This document shows, one piece after another, positions 37,232 to 45,979 of a stretch of DNA of 64,000 nucleotides. A program made the translations under genes and the position numbers. Positions within the stretch are counted from its first letter, which is position 1. Each line of letters begins with the position of its first letter. The stretch is from contig NZ_CP077079.1 in NCBI RefSeq assembly GCF_019139815.1, positions 62,001 through 126,000 of the forward strand, given 5' to 3'. This stretch comes from Pseudomonas asgharzadehiana (GTDB lineage Bacteria > Pseudomonadota > Gammaproteobacteria > Pseudomonadales > Pseudomonadaceae). The notes under the pieces were generated by a model. It did not search any database and was not told where the DNA came from. It saw nothing but the letters and a program-made list of their open reading frames with translations.

Positions 37232-37636
37232 ATGATCGAACTCGAACAAGAAGACCCTATCCCGCAAGGCGATCTCGCCCTGCAAATCACCGCGCTCCCG
37301 CGTGAAACCAACGGCTTTGGCGATATCTTCGGCGGCTGGCTGGTGGCGCAGATGGACTTGGCCGGTACAGCCATGGCCAGCAAAGTCGCGGGTGGCCGCG
37401 TGGCGACCGTGGCCATTGATCGCATGGCGTTCCTGGTACCGGTAGCGGTGGGCGCGCAGCTGTCCTTTTATACCCAGGCCCTGGAAATCGGCCGCAGCTC
37501 GATCCAGATGATGGTCGAAGTGTGGAGCGACGACCCGTTGTCCAGCGAATGGCGCAAGGTGACCGAGGCGGTGTTTGTCTTCGTCGCCATCGACGGCAGC
37601 GGCCGTACACGTTCGGTACCGTCGCGCGCGCGTTAA
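37232..37636 (+). CDS. Acyl-CoA thioesterase, YciA-like hotdog protein
   Basis: The 134-residue protein has the hotdog-fold acyl-CoA hydrolase pattern: LPRETNGFGDIFGGWLVAQMD carries the conserved N-x-GxxxGG stretch around the catalytic Asp, and ATVAIDRMAFLVPVAVG forms the following strand. It hydrolyses acyl-CoA to free acid and CoA in the cytoplasm. It lies 57 bp before the mutarotase gene on the same strand, so an operon is possible. The substrate chain length is not predictable. Confidence 0.88.
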   Translation: MIELEQEDPIPQGDLALQITALPRETNGFGDIFGGWLVAQMDLAGTAMASKVAGGRVATVAIDRMAFLVPVAVGAQLSFYTQALEIGRSSIQMMVEVWSDDPLSSEWRKVTEAVFVFVAIDGSGRTRSVPSRAR

Positions 37637-37693
37637 ACCTCGCCGGGTTTTGACGGTCCATTGCCCCATTGCCTGTCATTGAGAGTGCTGTGT

Positions 37694-38593
37694 ATGCCTA
37701 TGCCTCACGTTGAAACCGTGAAAATCGACGAGTTGGACTGCTGGCTCATCCACCACAACGGTGCCGAACTGAAGGTAGCCCAACAGGGCGCGCATATCTT
37801 CAGTTACCAGCGCGAGGGCGAGCAGCCGCTGATCTGGCCGAACCCTGAAGCGGTGTTCAAGAAAGGCAAGGGCATCCGCACCGGCGTACCGGTGTGCTGG
37901 CCGTGGTTTGGTGTGTTCGACCGCAACCCGCAAAGCGTGAAGGCAATGCGCCAAAGTGATCAGCCTGCGGGCGCGCACGGTTTCGTGCGTACCGCGATGT
38001 GGAGGCTGGTGGAGACCAAGATTGAAGGTCAAGCGCTGCGGGTGGAGCTGGAACTACCGGTCCCGGCCGGCGGCTTCCCCGGATGGCCTCATCAGGTCGA
38101 CCTGAAGTTGAGCCTGTTACTGGACAGCCACCTGCATATCCGCCTGACCAGCCATAACCGTGGTGCCGACACCGTCACGCTCAGCCAGGCACTGCACACC
38201 TACTTCGCCGTGAGCGACGTACGCAACGTGCAGGTCGAGGGGCTGGACGGCACGACGTATATCGATACCGCCGATGGCTGGAGCGAGAAAATGCAATCGG
38301 GCCTGCTGCACTTCAGCGCCGAAACCGACCGCATCTACCTCAATACGCCCTCTGCTTTGCACATCGTCGATAAGGAGTGGCAGCGCCGCATTCAGCTCAC
38401 CAGCCAAGGCTCGAAATCGACCGTGATCTGGAACCCCTGGACTGAACGCGCCAAGGCGTTTGACGACATGGCCGACGATGGCTGGCAGGGCATGCTGTGC
38501 ATCGAGACCGCAAATGTGCTGGATGACGTGGTGGCCTTGGCTCCCGGCGAAAGCCACACCCTGGGCGTGAGCATTACCGCGATCGCCCTGTAG
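37694..38593 (+). CDS. D-hexose-6-phosphate mutarotase
   Basis: The 299-residue product (start at ATG 37694, an alternative at 37700) has the YeaD/aldose-1-epimerase-like pattern. AQQGAHIFSYQREGEQPLIW is near the N-terminus, GVPVCWPWFGVF in the middle, AGAHGFVRTAMWRL carries the catalytic His, and ALHTYFAVSDV is near residue 175. It interconverts alpha and beta forms of glucose-6-phosphate-type sugars. WNPWTERAKAFDDM and the C-terminal half complete the beta-sandwich. Confidence 0.9.
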   Translation: MPMPHVETVKIDELDCWLIHHNGAELKVAQQGAHIFSYQREGEQPLIWPNPEAVFKKGKGIRTGVPVCWPWFGVFDRNPQSVKAMRQSDQPAGAHGFVRTAMWRLVETKIEGQALRVELELPVPAGGFPGWPHQVDLKLSLLLDSHLHIRLTSHNRGADTVTLSQALHTYFAVSDVRNVQVEGLDGTTYIDTADGWSEKMQSGLLHFSAETDRIYLNTPSALHIVDKEWQRRIQLTSQGSKSTVIWNPWTERAKAFDDMADDGWQGMLCIETANVLDDVVALAPGESHTLGVSITAIAL

Positions 38594-38606
38594 ATAACGT
38601 TCTAAC

Positions 38607-38632
38607 TGTGGGAGGGCAAGCCCCCTCCCACA
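38607..38632. repeat. Single REP hairpin after the mutarotase gene
   Basis: TGTGGGAGGGCAAGCCCCCTCCCACA lacks the TGCTC part of the usual loop. It lies between convergent genes and probably ends both transcripts. Confidence 0.8.
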
Positions 38633-38650
38633 TTTGTTTTGCGCAAGAGC

Positions 38651-39187
38651 TTAGAGATCGGACTCCTTCACCACCCGCACTTTCCCCGCATCCAGCGCAT
38701 ACGCCGCGTCCGCCAGGTCGTTATTCACCTTCTCCACCTTCAACGTTCCCGTCACCCACAGCGGCGTGTAGATATCATCGAGCTTCAACCCCTTGGGATA
38801 ACGCACCAGTACCAGTTGGTTAGGCGGCGGCGGCGGCACGTGGATGCATGCGCCGGGGTACGGCACCAGGAAGAACAACGTGCTGCGACCCTTCGCATCG
38901 GTCTCCAGCGGCACCGGGTAGCCGCCGATGCGGATGTTCTTACCGTTCATGGCCGCCACGGTCTTGGTCGAATACATCACCGCCGGCAAGCCTTTGCTCT
39001 GCTTCAGGCCGCCCTTATCGGTAAAGGTGCCTTGGGCTTCGGGGGAGTTGTGGTCGATTTCGGGCATGGCCTCGAGGGCTTTTTGGTCCGACAGCGGCAT
39101 CAGGTCGAGCCAGTCGGTTTCCGGCAGTTCACCGGCGTGTGCCAGGCCACAGCCCAGCAGGAGAAGAGTTAACAGAAGACGGCGCAT
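38651..39187 (-). CDS. Secreted DUF3299-family protein
   Basis: I use ATG 39187, which gives a clean signal peptide (MRRLLLTLLLLGCGLAHAG). The 178-residue precursor has the DUF3299 pattern: LDLMPLSDQKALEAMPEIDH, GKNIRIGGYPVPLETDAKGR, FFLVPYPGACIHVPPPPPNQ. The single Cys in GACIHVPPPPPNQ and the Pro run are the family hallmark. It is probably periplasmic; the role is unknown, although some relatives sit near lipoprotein-release-type ABC genes. No such genes are here. Confidence 0.85.
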   Translation of the reverse strand: MRRLLLTLLLLGCGLAHAGELPETDWLDLMPLSDQKALEAMPEIDHNSPEAQGTFTDKGGLKQSKGLPAVMYSTKTVAAMNGKNIRIGGYPVPLETDAKGRSTLFFLVPYPGACIHVPPPPPNQLVLVRYPKGLKLDDIYTPLWVTGTLKVEKVNNDLADAAYALDAGKVRVVKESDL

Positions 39188-39225
39188 GGAGAGGCTCGGC
39201 AAGTACAAGTGCCGAGCATTCTAGC

Positions 39226-39250
39226 CCTCTGCGCCTGCGCAGCGCAGAGG
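39226..39250 (-). terminator. Stem-loop between the GlsB-like and DUF3299 genes
   Basis: CCTCTGCGC and GCGCAGAGG form a perfect 9-bp stem with a 7-nt loop just after the GlsB-like gene. A second inverted repeat, CTCGGCA/TGCCGAG, lies at 39195-39216. No T-run follows, so termination is uncertain. Confidence 0.5.
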
Positions 39251-39264
39251 ACTTTGTCGGCTGA

Positions 39265-39510
39265 TCACTTCTTTTTGATCAGACCGTAGATCACCAGCAA
39301 CACAATGGCGCCTACCAGTGCACCGATGAAGCCTGCGCCTTGGCCGGCCTGGTAGATGCCCAGTGCCTGACCACCGTAGGTCGCCGCCAGGGAGCCGGCG
39401 ATACCCAGCAGGATGGTCATGATCCAACCCATGCTGTCGTCGCCAGGCTTGAGGAAACGCGCGAGCAGACCGACGATCAAGCCGATAAAGATGGTTCCGA
39501 TGATACCCAT
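39265..39510 (-). CDS. GlsB/YeaQ/YmgE-family small membrane protein
   Basis: The 81-residue protein has three hydrophobic stretches with Gly-rich packing (GIIGTIFIGLIVGLLARFL, GWIMTILLGIAGSLAATYGG, GAGFIGALVGAIVLLVIYGL) and a KKK tail. This is the transglycosylase-associated family, induced by stress in several bacteria. AGAGGG precedes the start. The molecular role is not established. Confidence 0.93.
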   Translation of the reverse strand: MGIIGTIFIGLIVGLLARFLKPGDDSMGWIMTILLGIAGSLAATYGGQALGIYQAGQGAGFIGALVGAIVLLVIYGLIKKK

Positions 39511-39537
39511 GGCATTTCCCTCTGATTAGTGTGAGCT

Positions 39538-39565
39538 ATGCCAAAGCCTAGTCAGGCTTTGGCAT
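39538..39565. other. Perfect 11-bp hairpin between purK and the GlsB-like gene
   Basis: ATGCCAAAGCC-TAGTCA-GGCTTTGGCAT is fully paired. It lies 53 bp after the purK stop and 27 bp before the GlsB-like start. There is no T-run, so it may be a Rho-independent-like 3' stabiliser or a leader element. Confidence 0.6.
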
Positions 39566-39618
39566 CCTGCAATCAGAGGATGGCGGCGACCGAATGGTTC
39601 CCGCCATTGCCAGGCATA

Positions 39619-40704
39619 TTATTGCTCGGCGATCAGCGCTTCGACCTTGAGGATCTGCGCCTGCAGCGTCGCGCGGTCCTTGCAACGCAGGTTGGCGTGG
39701 CCGACCTTGCGCCCGGCCTTGAAGGCCTTGCCGTAGTGGTGCACATGGCAATCGTCGATTGCCATCACCCGCTCAACCGGCGGCACCGAGCCGATGAAGT
39801 TGAGCATGGCGCTCTCGCCGACCTTGGCCGTGGAGCCCAGCGGCAAGCCCGCCACCGCCCGCAGGTGGTTTTCGAACTGGCTGCACTCGGCGCCTTCGGT
39901 GGTCCAGTGCCCGGAGTTGTGCACGCGCGGGGCGATTTCGTTGGCCTTGAGGCCACCGTCGACTTCAAAGAACTCGAACGCCATCACGCCGACGTAATCC
40001 AGTTGCTTGAGCACGCGGCTGGAATAGTCTTCGGCCAGGGCCTGCAACGGGTGATCGGTGCTGGCCACGGACAGCTTGAGGATGCCGTTGACATGCGTGT
40101 TGTGCACCAACGGGTAGAAGCGGATCTCACCATCACGGGCACGCACGGCGATCAGCGAGACTTCACCGGTGAACGGCACGAAGCCTTCCAGCAGACAGGC
40201 GACGCTGCCCAGCTCGGCGAAGGTGCCGGCCACATCAGCGGCGGTGCGCAGGACTTTCTGACCCTTGCCGTCGTAACCCAGGGTGCGGGTTTTCAGCACG
40301 GCCGGCAGGCCAATGCTGACGACGGCCGCGTCTAGGTCTGCCTGGGACTGGATGTCGGCGAAGGCCGGGGTCGGAATGCCCAGGTCCTTGAACATGCTCT
40401 TCTCGAACCAACGATCACGCGCGATGCGCAGGGCTTCGGCGCTCGGGTACACCGGCACGAACTGGGAGAGGAATGCGACGGTTTCGGCAGGGACACTTTC
40501 GAATTCGAAGGTCACCAGGTCGACTTCGTCGGCCAGTTGGCGCAAGTGGTCCGGGTCGCTGTAGTCAGCGCGCAGGTGTTCACCCAGGGCGGCCGCACAG
40601 GCGTCCGGCGCCGGGTCCAGGAAAGCGAAGTTCATCCCCAGCGGGGTTCCCGCCAGCGCCAGCATGCGGCCCAGTTGGCCGCCACCGATTACACCGATTT
40701 TCAT
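39619..40704 (-). CDS. purK: PurK, N5-carboxyaminoimidazole ribonucleotide synthase
   Basis: The 361-residue ATP-grasp enzyme starts MKIGVIGGGQLGRMLALAG. It shows PAVLKTRTLGYDGKGQKVLR (ATP-binding) and FFEVDGGLKANEIAPRVHNS with GHWTTEGAECSQFENHLRAV (metal and substrate site). It carboxylates AIR with bicarbonate and ATP; PurE then rearranges the product to CAIR. It starts 11 bp after the purE stop, so both are made from one transcript. Confidence 0.97.
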   Translation of the reverse strand: MKIGVIGGGQLGRMLALAGTPLGMNFAFLDPAPDACAAALGEHLRADYSDPDHLRQLADEVDLVTFEFESVPAETVAFLSQFVPVYPSAEALRIARDRWFEKSMFKDLGIPTPAFADIQSQADLDAAVVSIGLPAVLKTRTLGYDGKGQKVLRTAADVAGTFAELGSVACLLEGFVPFTGEVSLIAVRARDGEIRFYPLVHNTHVNGILKLSVASTDHPLQALAEDYSSRVLKQLDYVGVMAFEFFEVDGGLKANEIAPRVHNSGHWTTEGAECSQFENHLRAVAGLPLGSTAKVGESAMLNFIGSVPPVERVMAIDDCHVHHYGKAFKAGRKVGHANLRCKDRATLQAQILKVEALIAEQ

Positions 40705-40715
40705 CGTCAACAACC

Positions 40716-41207
40716 TCAGGCGATACGTGGGTCTGGATTGTCCAGCACGCTGTCTGTTTGCTCAGCACGGAATTTTTTCAGCACCGCATGAAACTGCGGG
40801 TGCTTGGCGCCCAGGATACTGGCGGACAACAACGCGGCGTTGATCGCGCCGGCCTTGCCGATCGCCAGGGTCGCCACCGGAATGCCAGCCGGCATCTGCA
40901 CGATGGACAACAGCGAGTCCACGCCCGAGAGCATCGCCGACTGCACCGGTACGCCCAGCACGGGCAGGTGAGTCTTGGCCGCGCACATGCCTGGCAAATG
41001 TGCTGCACCGCCGGCACCGGCGATGATCACCTCGATGCCGCGGGATTCTGCTTCATCGGCATACTGGAACAGCAAATCCGGGGTGCGGTGGGCAGAGACC
41101 ACTTTCACTTCATACGGAATGCCGAGTTTTTCCAGCATATCGGCGGTGTGGCTAAGGGTGGACCAATCGGACTTGGAGCCCATGATCACGCCAACCAATG
41201 CACTCAT
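40716..41207 (-). CDS. purE: PurE, N5-CAIR mutase
   Basis: The 163-residue class I PurE has [10 protein letters not shown] at the N-terminus, [17 protein letters not shown] with the catalytic His, and [13 protein letters not shown]. It converts N5-CAIR to CAIR in de novo purine synthesis and forms a two-gene operon with purK. Its leader contains a terminator-like hairpin, suggesting attenuation. Confidence 0.98.
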   Translation of the reverse strand: MSALVGVIMGSKSDWSTLSHTADMLEKLGIPYEVKVVSAHRTPDLLFQYADEAESRGIEVIIAGAGGAAHLPGMCAAKTHLPVLGVPVQSAMLSGVDSLLSIVQMPAGIPVATLAIGKAGAINAALLSASILGAKHPQFHAVLKKFRAEQTDSVLDNPDPRIA

Positions 41208-41243
41208 CGTCGTGCCTCTTCTCTCTGGGCGCCCGCAGGCGCG

Positions 41244-41283
41244 TCAAAAAACAACAAGCCACGCGGGAAATCCGGCGTGGCTT
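41244..41283 (-). terminator. Terminator hairpin in the purE leader
   Basis: On the minus strand AAGCCACGC-10 nt-GCGTGGCTT is followed by GTTGTTTTTT. It lies 37 bp upstream of the purE ATG but downstream of the likely purE promoter. It would stop purEK transcription unless the hairpin is prevented; alternatively it ends the LysR transcript. Confidence 0.75.
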
Positions 41284-41309
41284 GGTGTACGAATTAAGGC
41301 CGGTTGGAC

Positions 41310-41349
41310 CGGCCGAAGGCCGCGCAGTATACCGTAATAACGCAGATAA
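41310..41349 (-). promoter_or_regulatory. Likely purEK promoter and start of leader
   Basis: A perfect -10 TATACT lies at 41326-41331 on the minus strand. A weak -35 candidate, CTGTTT, sits 16 bp upstream. The leader then starts with overlapping GGCC-TTC-GGCC and GGCCGGT-CCA-ACCGGCC hairpins (about 41299-41319), which share one arm and cannot form together. Confidence 0.6.
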
Positions 41350-41432
41350 ACAGCCCCTGGGATGACCATCTGTCTTACCGCGCAAACCGGCAGTTTTATT
41401 GACTTAAGAGTCAGCGAAACAGCGCAATAACC

Positions 41433-41521
41433 TGTGGCAGGGGGCTGGCTCCCGATAGCGCTGGTTCAGTGTCCTAATCATCGCCTGACACACCGCTATC
41501 GGGATGCAAGCCTCTCCCGCA
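41433..41521. repeat. Degenerate REP inverted pair
   Basis: TGTGGCAGGGGGCTGGCTCCCGATAG faces CTATCGGGATGCAAGCCTCTCCCGCA. Both units carry substitutions relative to other copies in the window, so this is an old pair. It lies between the LysR 3' end and the purE promoter. Confidence 0.8.
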
Positions 41522-41550
41522 TTTGCCCTGCATTCGGCCCAAGATTGGGC

Positions 41551-42459
41551 TCAGGTACTGTGCGCCGCGCCACCTTCCAGCTTTCGCCACAACAACCGCA
41601 CATTCGCCTTGCGCACCAACGCACAGCGATACAGGCGAATCTCCAGCGGCACATGCCATTGCGGGCCGCCGCACACCACCAGCTCACCGCGCGCCAGTTC
41701 GGCGCGCACGCTCAGTTGCGGCACCCAGGCAATGCCCAGGCCTTCGAGGGCCATGCTTTTGAGGCTGTCGGCCATCGCGGTTTCGTACACGGTGGTAAAG
41801 CGCAACGCGCGCTGGCGCAGCAACAGGTGTACCGAACGGCCAAGAAACGCACCGGCGCTGTAGGCCAGCAGCGGCACACTGCCCTCGCCTTCCAGGTCGA
41901 ACAGCGGCTTGCCGGCGGCGTCGGCGGCGCACACCGGGAGCATCTCAGTGTTGCCCAAGTGCAGCGAAGGGAAGATTTCGGCGTCCATCTGCATCGCCGC
42001 ATCCGGGTCGTAGAAGGCCAGCATCAAGTCGCAGCCGCCTTCGCGCAGGGCGTGCACGGCGTCGCCGACGTTGGTGGCGACCAGCCGCGTGGCGATGTTC
42101 AGGCCTTCGTTGCGCAATTGCGCGATCCAGCGTGGGAAGAAACCCAGCGCCAGGGAGTGGGCGGCGGCCACTTGCATGACTTCGCCCTGCCCGCCTTCCA
42201 AATGATGCAAATGGCGCAGCACTTCACCCAGTTGCTCGACCACCGTGCGTGCGGTGACCAAAAACAGCTGCCCCGCCGCCGTCAACTCCACTGGCGTGCG
42301 CGAGCGGTTGACCAGGGTCAGGCCCAACGCGGCTTCCAGGCTGCGGATACGCCTGCTGAACGCCGGCTGGGTGACAAAGCGCCGCTCGGCCGCCTGGGAA
42401 AAACTTCGGGTCGCGGCCAAGGCACTGAAGTCTTCCAGCCATTTGCTCTCAAGGTTCAT
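41551..42459 (-). CDS. LysR-family regulator divergent from aspA
   Basis: Starting at ATG 42459 (MNLESKWLEDFSALAATRSF) it has 302 residues. The N-terminal winged HTH contains SQAAERRFVTQPAFSRRIRSLEA. The C-terminal effector domain includes AAAHSLALGFFPRWIAQLRN and GLGIAWVPQLSVRAEL. It is transcribed away from aspA with about 180 bp between them, so it probably controls aspA and/or itself. The inducer is unknown; an amino acid such as aspartate is a reasonable guess only. Confidence 0.9.
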   Translation of the reverse strand: MNLESKWLEDFSALAATRSFSQAAERRFVTQPAFSRRIRSLEAALGLTLVNRSRTPVELTAAGQLFLVTARTVVEQLGEVLRHLHHLEGGQGEVMQVAAAHSLALGFFPRWIAQLRNEGLNIATRLVATNVGDAVHALREGGCDLMLAFYDPDAAMQMDAEIFPSLHLGNTEMLPVCAADAAGKPLFDLEGEGSVPLLAYSAGAFLGRSVHLLLRQRALRFTTVYETAMADSLKSMALEGLGIAWVPQLSVRAELARGELVVCGGPQWHVPLEIRLYRCALVRKANVRLLWRKLEGGAAHST

Positions 42460-42641
42460 CACTGCCTCCCACGGGTACGCACCATTTTGGCACACACGCC
42501 CGCCATGATAGCCGGGTCACACTTGCATTATGCCGTTTATGCATAGGCCAGTGTTTAACAGCATTGGCCCAAAAATTCGTACAAGCCTAGCATTCGCAGC
42601 GTTCCGGCCAGTTCCGGGTCCTTATCGAGATGATTTCCGTC

Positions 42642-44066
42642 ATGTCCTCTGCTGCATCTTTCCGTACAGAAAAAGACCTGCTTGGCGTACTCGAAGTACC
42701 GGCTCAAGCGTATTACGGCATCCAGACCCTGCGAGCGGTGAACAACTTCCGCCTCTCGGGCGTTCCGATTTCGCATTACCCGAAATTGGTGGTCGGCCTG
42801 GCAATGGTCAAGCAAGCAGCGGCTGACGCCAACCGCGAGTTGGGCCAGCTCAGCGAAGCCAAGCACGCGGCCATCAGCGAAGCCTGCGCTCGCCTGATCC
42901 GCGGCGACTTCCACGAAGAGTTCGTGGTGGACATGATTCAAGGCGGCGCCGGCACTTCAACCAACATGAATGCCAACGAAGTCATCGCCAACATCGCGCT
43001 GGAGGCCATGGGCCACCAGAAGGGCGAATACCAATACCTGCACCCCAACAACGACGTGAACATGGCGCAGTCGACCAACGACGCCTACCCGACCGCGATC
43101 CGCCTGGGTCTGCTGCTGGGCCATGACGCGCTGCTGGCCAGCCTCGACAGCCTGATCCAAGCCTTCGCCGCCAAGGGCGTCGAGTTCGGCCACGTGCTGA
43201 AAATGGGCCGCACCCAATTGCAAGACGCCGTGCCGATGACCCTCGGCCAGGAATTCCGTGCCTTCGCCACCACCCTGGGTGAAGACCTGGCGCGCCTGAA
43301 AACCCTGGCGCCGGAGCTGCTCACCGAAGTGAACCTGGGCGGCACCGCCATCGGTACCGGCATCAACGCCGACCCACGCTACCAGGCCCTGGCCGTACAG
43401 CGCCTGGCGGTCATCAGCGGCCAGCCGGTGGTTCCGGCAGCCGACCTGATCGAAGCCACCTCCGACATGGGCGCCTTCGTGCTGTTCTCCGGCATGCTCA
43501 AGCGTACCGCCGTGAAGCTGTCGAAGATCTGCAACGACCTGCGCCTGCTATCCAGCGGCCCACGCACCGGCATCAACGAGATCAACCTGCCGGCACGCCA
43601 GCCAGGCAGTTCGATCATGCCCGGCAAGGTCAACCCGGTGATCCCGGAAGCCGTGAACCAGGTAGCGTTCCAGGTCATCGGTAACGACCTGGCCCTGACC
43701 ATGGCCGCCGAAGGTGGCCAACTGCAACTGAACGTGATGGAGCCGCTGATTGCCTTCAAGATCTTCGACTCGATCCGCCTGCTGCAACGCGCCATGGACA
43801 TGCTGCGCGAACACTGCATCGTCGGCATCACCGCCAACGAAGCGCGCTGCCGCGAACTGGTGGAGCATTCCATCGGCCTGGTCACTGCGCTGAACCCGTA
43901 CATCGGCTATGAAAACGCCACCCGTATCGCACGTATCGCTCTCGAAAGCGGCCGTGGGGTACTGGAACTGGTGCGCGAAGAAGGCTTGCTCGACGACGCC
44001 ATGCTCGACGACATCCTGCGCCCCGAAAACATGATTGCTCCACGTTTGGTCCCGCTGAAGGCCTAA
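42642..44066 (+). CDS. aspA: Aspartate ammonia-lyase
   Basis: I start at ATG 42642 (MSSAASFRTEKDLLGVLEVP, 474 residues), matching the family N-terminus; an ATG 12 bp earlier is in frame. The fumarase/aspartase signature GSSIMPGKVNP is present, as are the GTSTNMNANEV and TSDMGAFVLF regions. It splits aspartate into fumarate and ammonia. It lies upstream of an amino-acid symporter and asparaginase, which could supply its substrate. Confidence 0.97.
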   Translation: MSSAASFRTEKDLLGVLEVPAQAYYGIQTLRAVNNFRLSGVPISHYPKLVVGLAMVKQAAADANRELGQLSEAKHAAISEACARLIRGDFHEEFVVDMIQGGAGTSTNMNANEVIANIALEAMGHQKGEYQYLHPNNDVNMAQSTNDAYPTAIRLGLLLGHDALLASLDSLIQAFAAKGVEFGHVLKMGRTQLQDAVPMTLGQEFRAFATTLGEDLARLKTLAPELLTEVNLGGTAIGTGINADPRYQALAVQRLAVISGQPVVPAADLIEATSDMGAFVLFSGMLKRTAVKLSKICNDLRLLSSGPRTGINEINLPARQPGSSIMPGKVNPVIPEAVNQVAFQVIGNDLALTMAAEGGQLQLNVMEPLIAFKIFDSIRLLQRAMDMLREHCIVGITANEARCRELVEHSIGLVTALNPYIGYENATRIARIALESGRGVLELVREEGLLDDAMLDDILRPENMIAPRLVPLKA

Positions 44067-44120
44067 GCGTTTGTTGCACCGCTCACCAGGTTGAGGGACT
44101 AGACACCTCTCACCTTTTGA

Positions 44121-44155
44121 GGGCCTGAAGGCTCGTTCTTCAGGCCCTTTTTTTT
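44121..44155 (+). terminator. Intrinsic terminator after aspA
   Basis: GGGCCTGAAG and CTTCAGGCCC form a 10-bp stem followed by eight T residues. Confidence 0.95.
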
Positions 44156-44456
44156 GCTTCGAGGTTGTGAAATGACGCCCATAAAAAATCCAATATCGCC
44201 CTGCAAACCCACCTCCCCTGTAACAGCTTGGCTGAAACCTTTAATCGGCACGGGCAGACGGATCACGTTCGCCTAGGTATAGTGCCGCCCCTCTTCGCGT
44301 CTGCGGCCGTCGACCAAGCGGCCAGCACGCAGCGAAAGCGCATGAATAACAACACCCGCAAAAGGATTGGCATCGAAACGTCGTGCACTGCCTGGTGCTG
44401 AGCGATGCGTCGACCCGTCCTGCGTTTGCCATTAAAAAATCAGCGAGGAACACTCC
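44156..44456. other. Intergenic region before the symporter gene
   Basis: About 300 bp between the aspA terminator and the symporter start. No repeat, hairpin of note or plausible ORF was seen apart from the GAGGA ribosome site at the end. It presumably contains the symporter promoter. Confidence 0.5.
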
Positions 44457-45902
44457 ATGCTCGAAGTCATCAACGACTTCCTCTCAGGGAAAGTACTGAT
44501 CGCGCTCATTGTCGGGCTCGGCGGTTATTTCACGATCCGCTCGCGTTTCGTTCAACTGCGTCACTTTTTTCACATGTTCTCGGTGTTTCGCGACAGCCTC
44601 AAGAACAGCTCCGATCAGCTCAGTTCGTTCCAGGCGCTGATGCTCAGCCTGGCCGGCCGCGTCGGTGCCGGTAACATCGCCGGTGTCGGCATTGCCGTGA
44701 CCCTGGGTGGCCCTGGTGCCGTGTTCTGGATGTGGGTCACCGCGTTGGTGGGCATGTCTTCGAGCTTTATCGAGTGCTCCCTGGGCCAGTTGTACAAGCG
44801 CACCGACGCGGAAGGCACTTACCGTGGCGGCCCGGCCTATTACATCCAGCACGGTTTGCACAAACGCTGGCTGGGCATGGTCATGGCGTTCCTGCTGCTG
44901 GTGACCTTCGGCTTCGCCTTCAACGGCCTGCAGGCCCACGCCGTGACCCACTCGCTGAACAACGCCTTCGGCCTGGACACCACCTACACCGGCCTGGCCC
45001 TGGCGGTATTGCTGGGTCTGGTGTTCATCGGCGGGATCAAGCGCATCGCCTCGATCGCCGACCTGCTGGTGCCGGTCAAGACCCTGGTGTACATCGCCGT
45101 GACCCTCTACGTGATCGTGCTGCAATTCGACCACGTACCGGCCATGCTCGCGACCATCGTCAAAAGCGCCTTCGGCCTCGACCAAGCCTTCGGTGGCCTG
45201 GTGGGCAGCGCGATCATCATGGGTGTCAAGCGCGGCGTGTTCGCCAACGAAGCCGGTTTGGGCAGTGCGCCTAACGTGGCAGCGGTGGCCTCGGTAGAAC
45301 ACCCGGTCGCCCAAGGCGTGGTGCAGGCGTTCAGCGTGTTCCTCGATACCTTCGTGATCTGCACCTGTACCGCGTTGCTGATCCTGCTTTCGGGTTTCTA
45401 CACCCCGGGTTTTGAAGGCGACGGCATTGCCCTGACCCAGAACTCCCTGGCGGCGGTAGTCGGTGACTGGGGCCGCATGTTTATCTCGGTGGCCCTGGCG
45501 TTATTCGTGTTCACCTCGATCATGTACAACTACTACCTGGGCGAGAGCAACCTGCGCTTCCTGGTGGGCAACAACCGCAAGGTGCTGATCGGCTACCGCA
45601 CGCTGGTGCTGGTGCTGATCTTCTGGGGCTCCATCGAGAACCTGAGCACCGTGTTCGCCTTTGCCGACATCACCATGACCCTGCTGGCCTTCGTCAACCT
45701 GTTCGCCCTGGCGTTCCTGTTCAAGATTGCCATGCGCATCCTGAACGACTACGACAACCAGCGCGCAGCGGGCATCAAGACACCGGTATTCGATTCCAGC
45801 CAGTTCCCTGACCTGGACCTGGATCGCAAGGCCTGGCCTGCCAACCCAGTGAAGCCGGATACCGTTGCAACCGCTGAACTGAACGCTCAAGTACAACGCT
45901 GA
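44457..45902 (+). CDS. Alanine/glycine:cation symporter (AGCS family)
   Basis: The 481-residue inner-membrane protein has about 11 hydrophobic helices. It shows the AGCS blocks RVGAGNIAGVGIAVTLGGPG (signature), GGPAYYIQHGL, and KRGVFANEAGLGSAPNVAA. It imports alanine, glycine or related amino acids with sodium or protons. It begins with MLEVINDFLSGKVLIAL behind GAGGA. The hydrophilic tail after residue 440 is variable. Location between aspA and ansA suggests a shared amino-acid catabolic role. Confidence 0.95.
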   Translation: MLEVINDFLSGKVLIALIVGLGGYFTIRSRFVQLRHFFHMFSVFRDSLKNSSDQLSSFQALMLSLAGRVGAGNIAGVGIAVTLGGPGAVFWMWVTALVGMSSSFIECSLGQLYKRTDAEGTYRGGPAYYIQHGLHKRWLGMVMAFLLLVTFGFAFNGLQAHAVTHSLNNAFGLDTTYTGLALAVLLGLVFIGGIKRIASIADLLVPVKTLVYIAVTLYVIVLQFDHVPAMLATIVKSAFGLDQAFGGLVGSAIIMGVKRGVFANEAGLGSAPNVAAVASVEHPVAQGVVQAFSVFLDTFVICTCTALLILLSGFYTPGFEGDGIALTQNSLAAVVGDWGRMFISVALALFVFTSIMYNYYLGESNLRFLVGNNRKVLIGYRTLVLVLIFWGSIENLSTVFAFADITMTLLAFVNLFALAFLFKIAMRILNDYDNQRAAGIKTPVFDSSQFPDLDLDRKAWPANPVKPDTVATAELNAQVQR

Positions 45903-45917
45903 GTGTAGATAGATGAC

Positions 45918-45962
45918 ACGCCGCCCGGCCTTGGGCATGCTCTGGGCCCGGCGGCGTTTTTC
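45918..45962 (+). terminator. Intrinsic terminator after the symporter gene
   Basis: ACGCCGCCCGGCC pairs with the GGGCCCGGCGGCGT side, followed by TTTTT. It separates the symporter from the asparaginase gene. Confidence 0.85.
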
Positions 45963-45979
45963 GTTCAGGAGATTCTTTG

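Noticed and set aside
41244..41331. Known purine riboswitch upstream of purE
   Set aside because: The conserved three-way junction sequence of the purine riboswitch is not visible; only hairpins and a terminator are seen.
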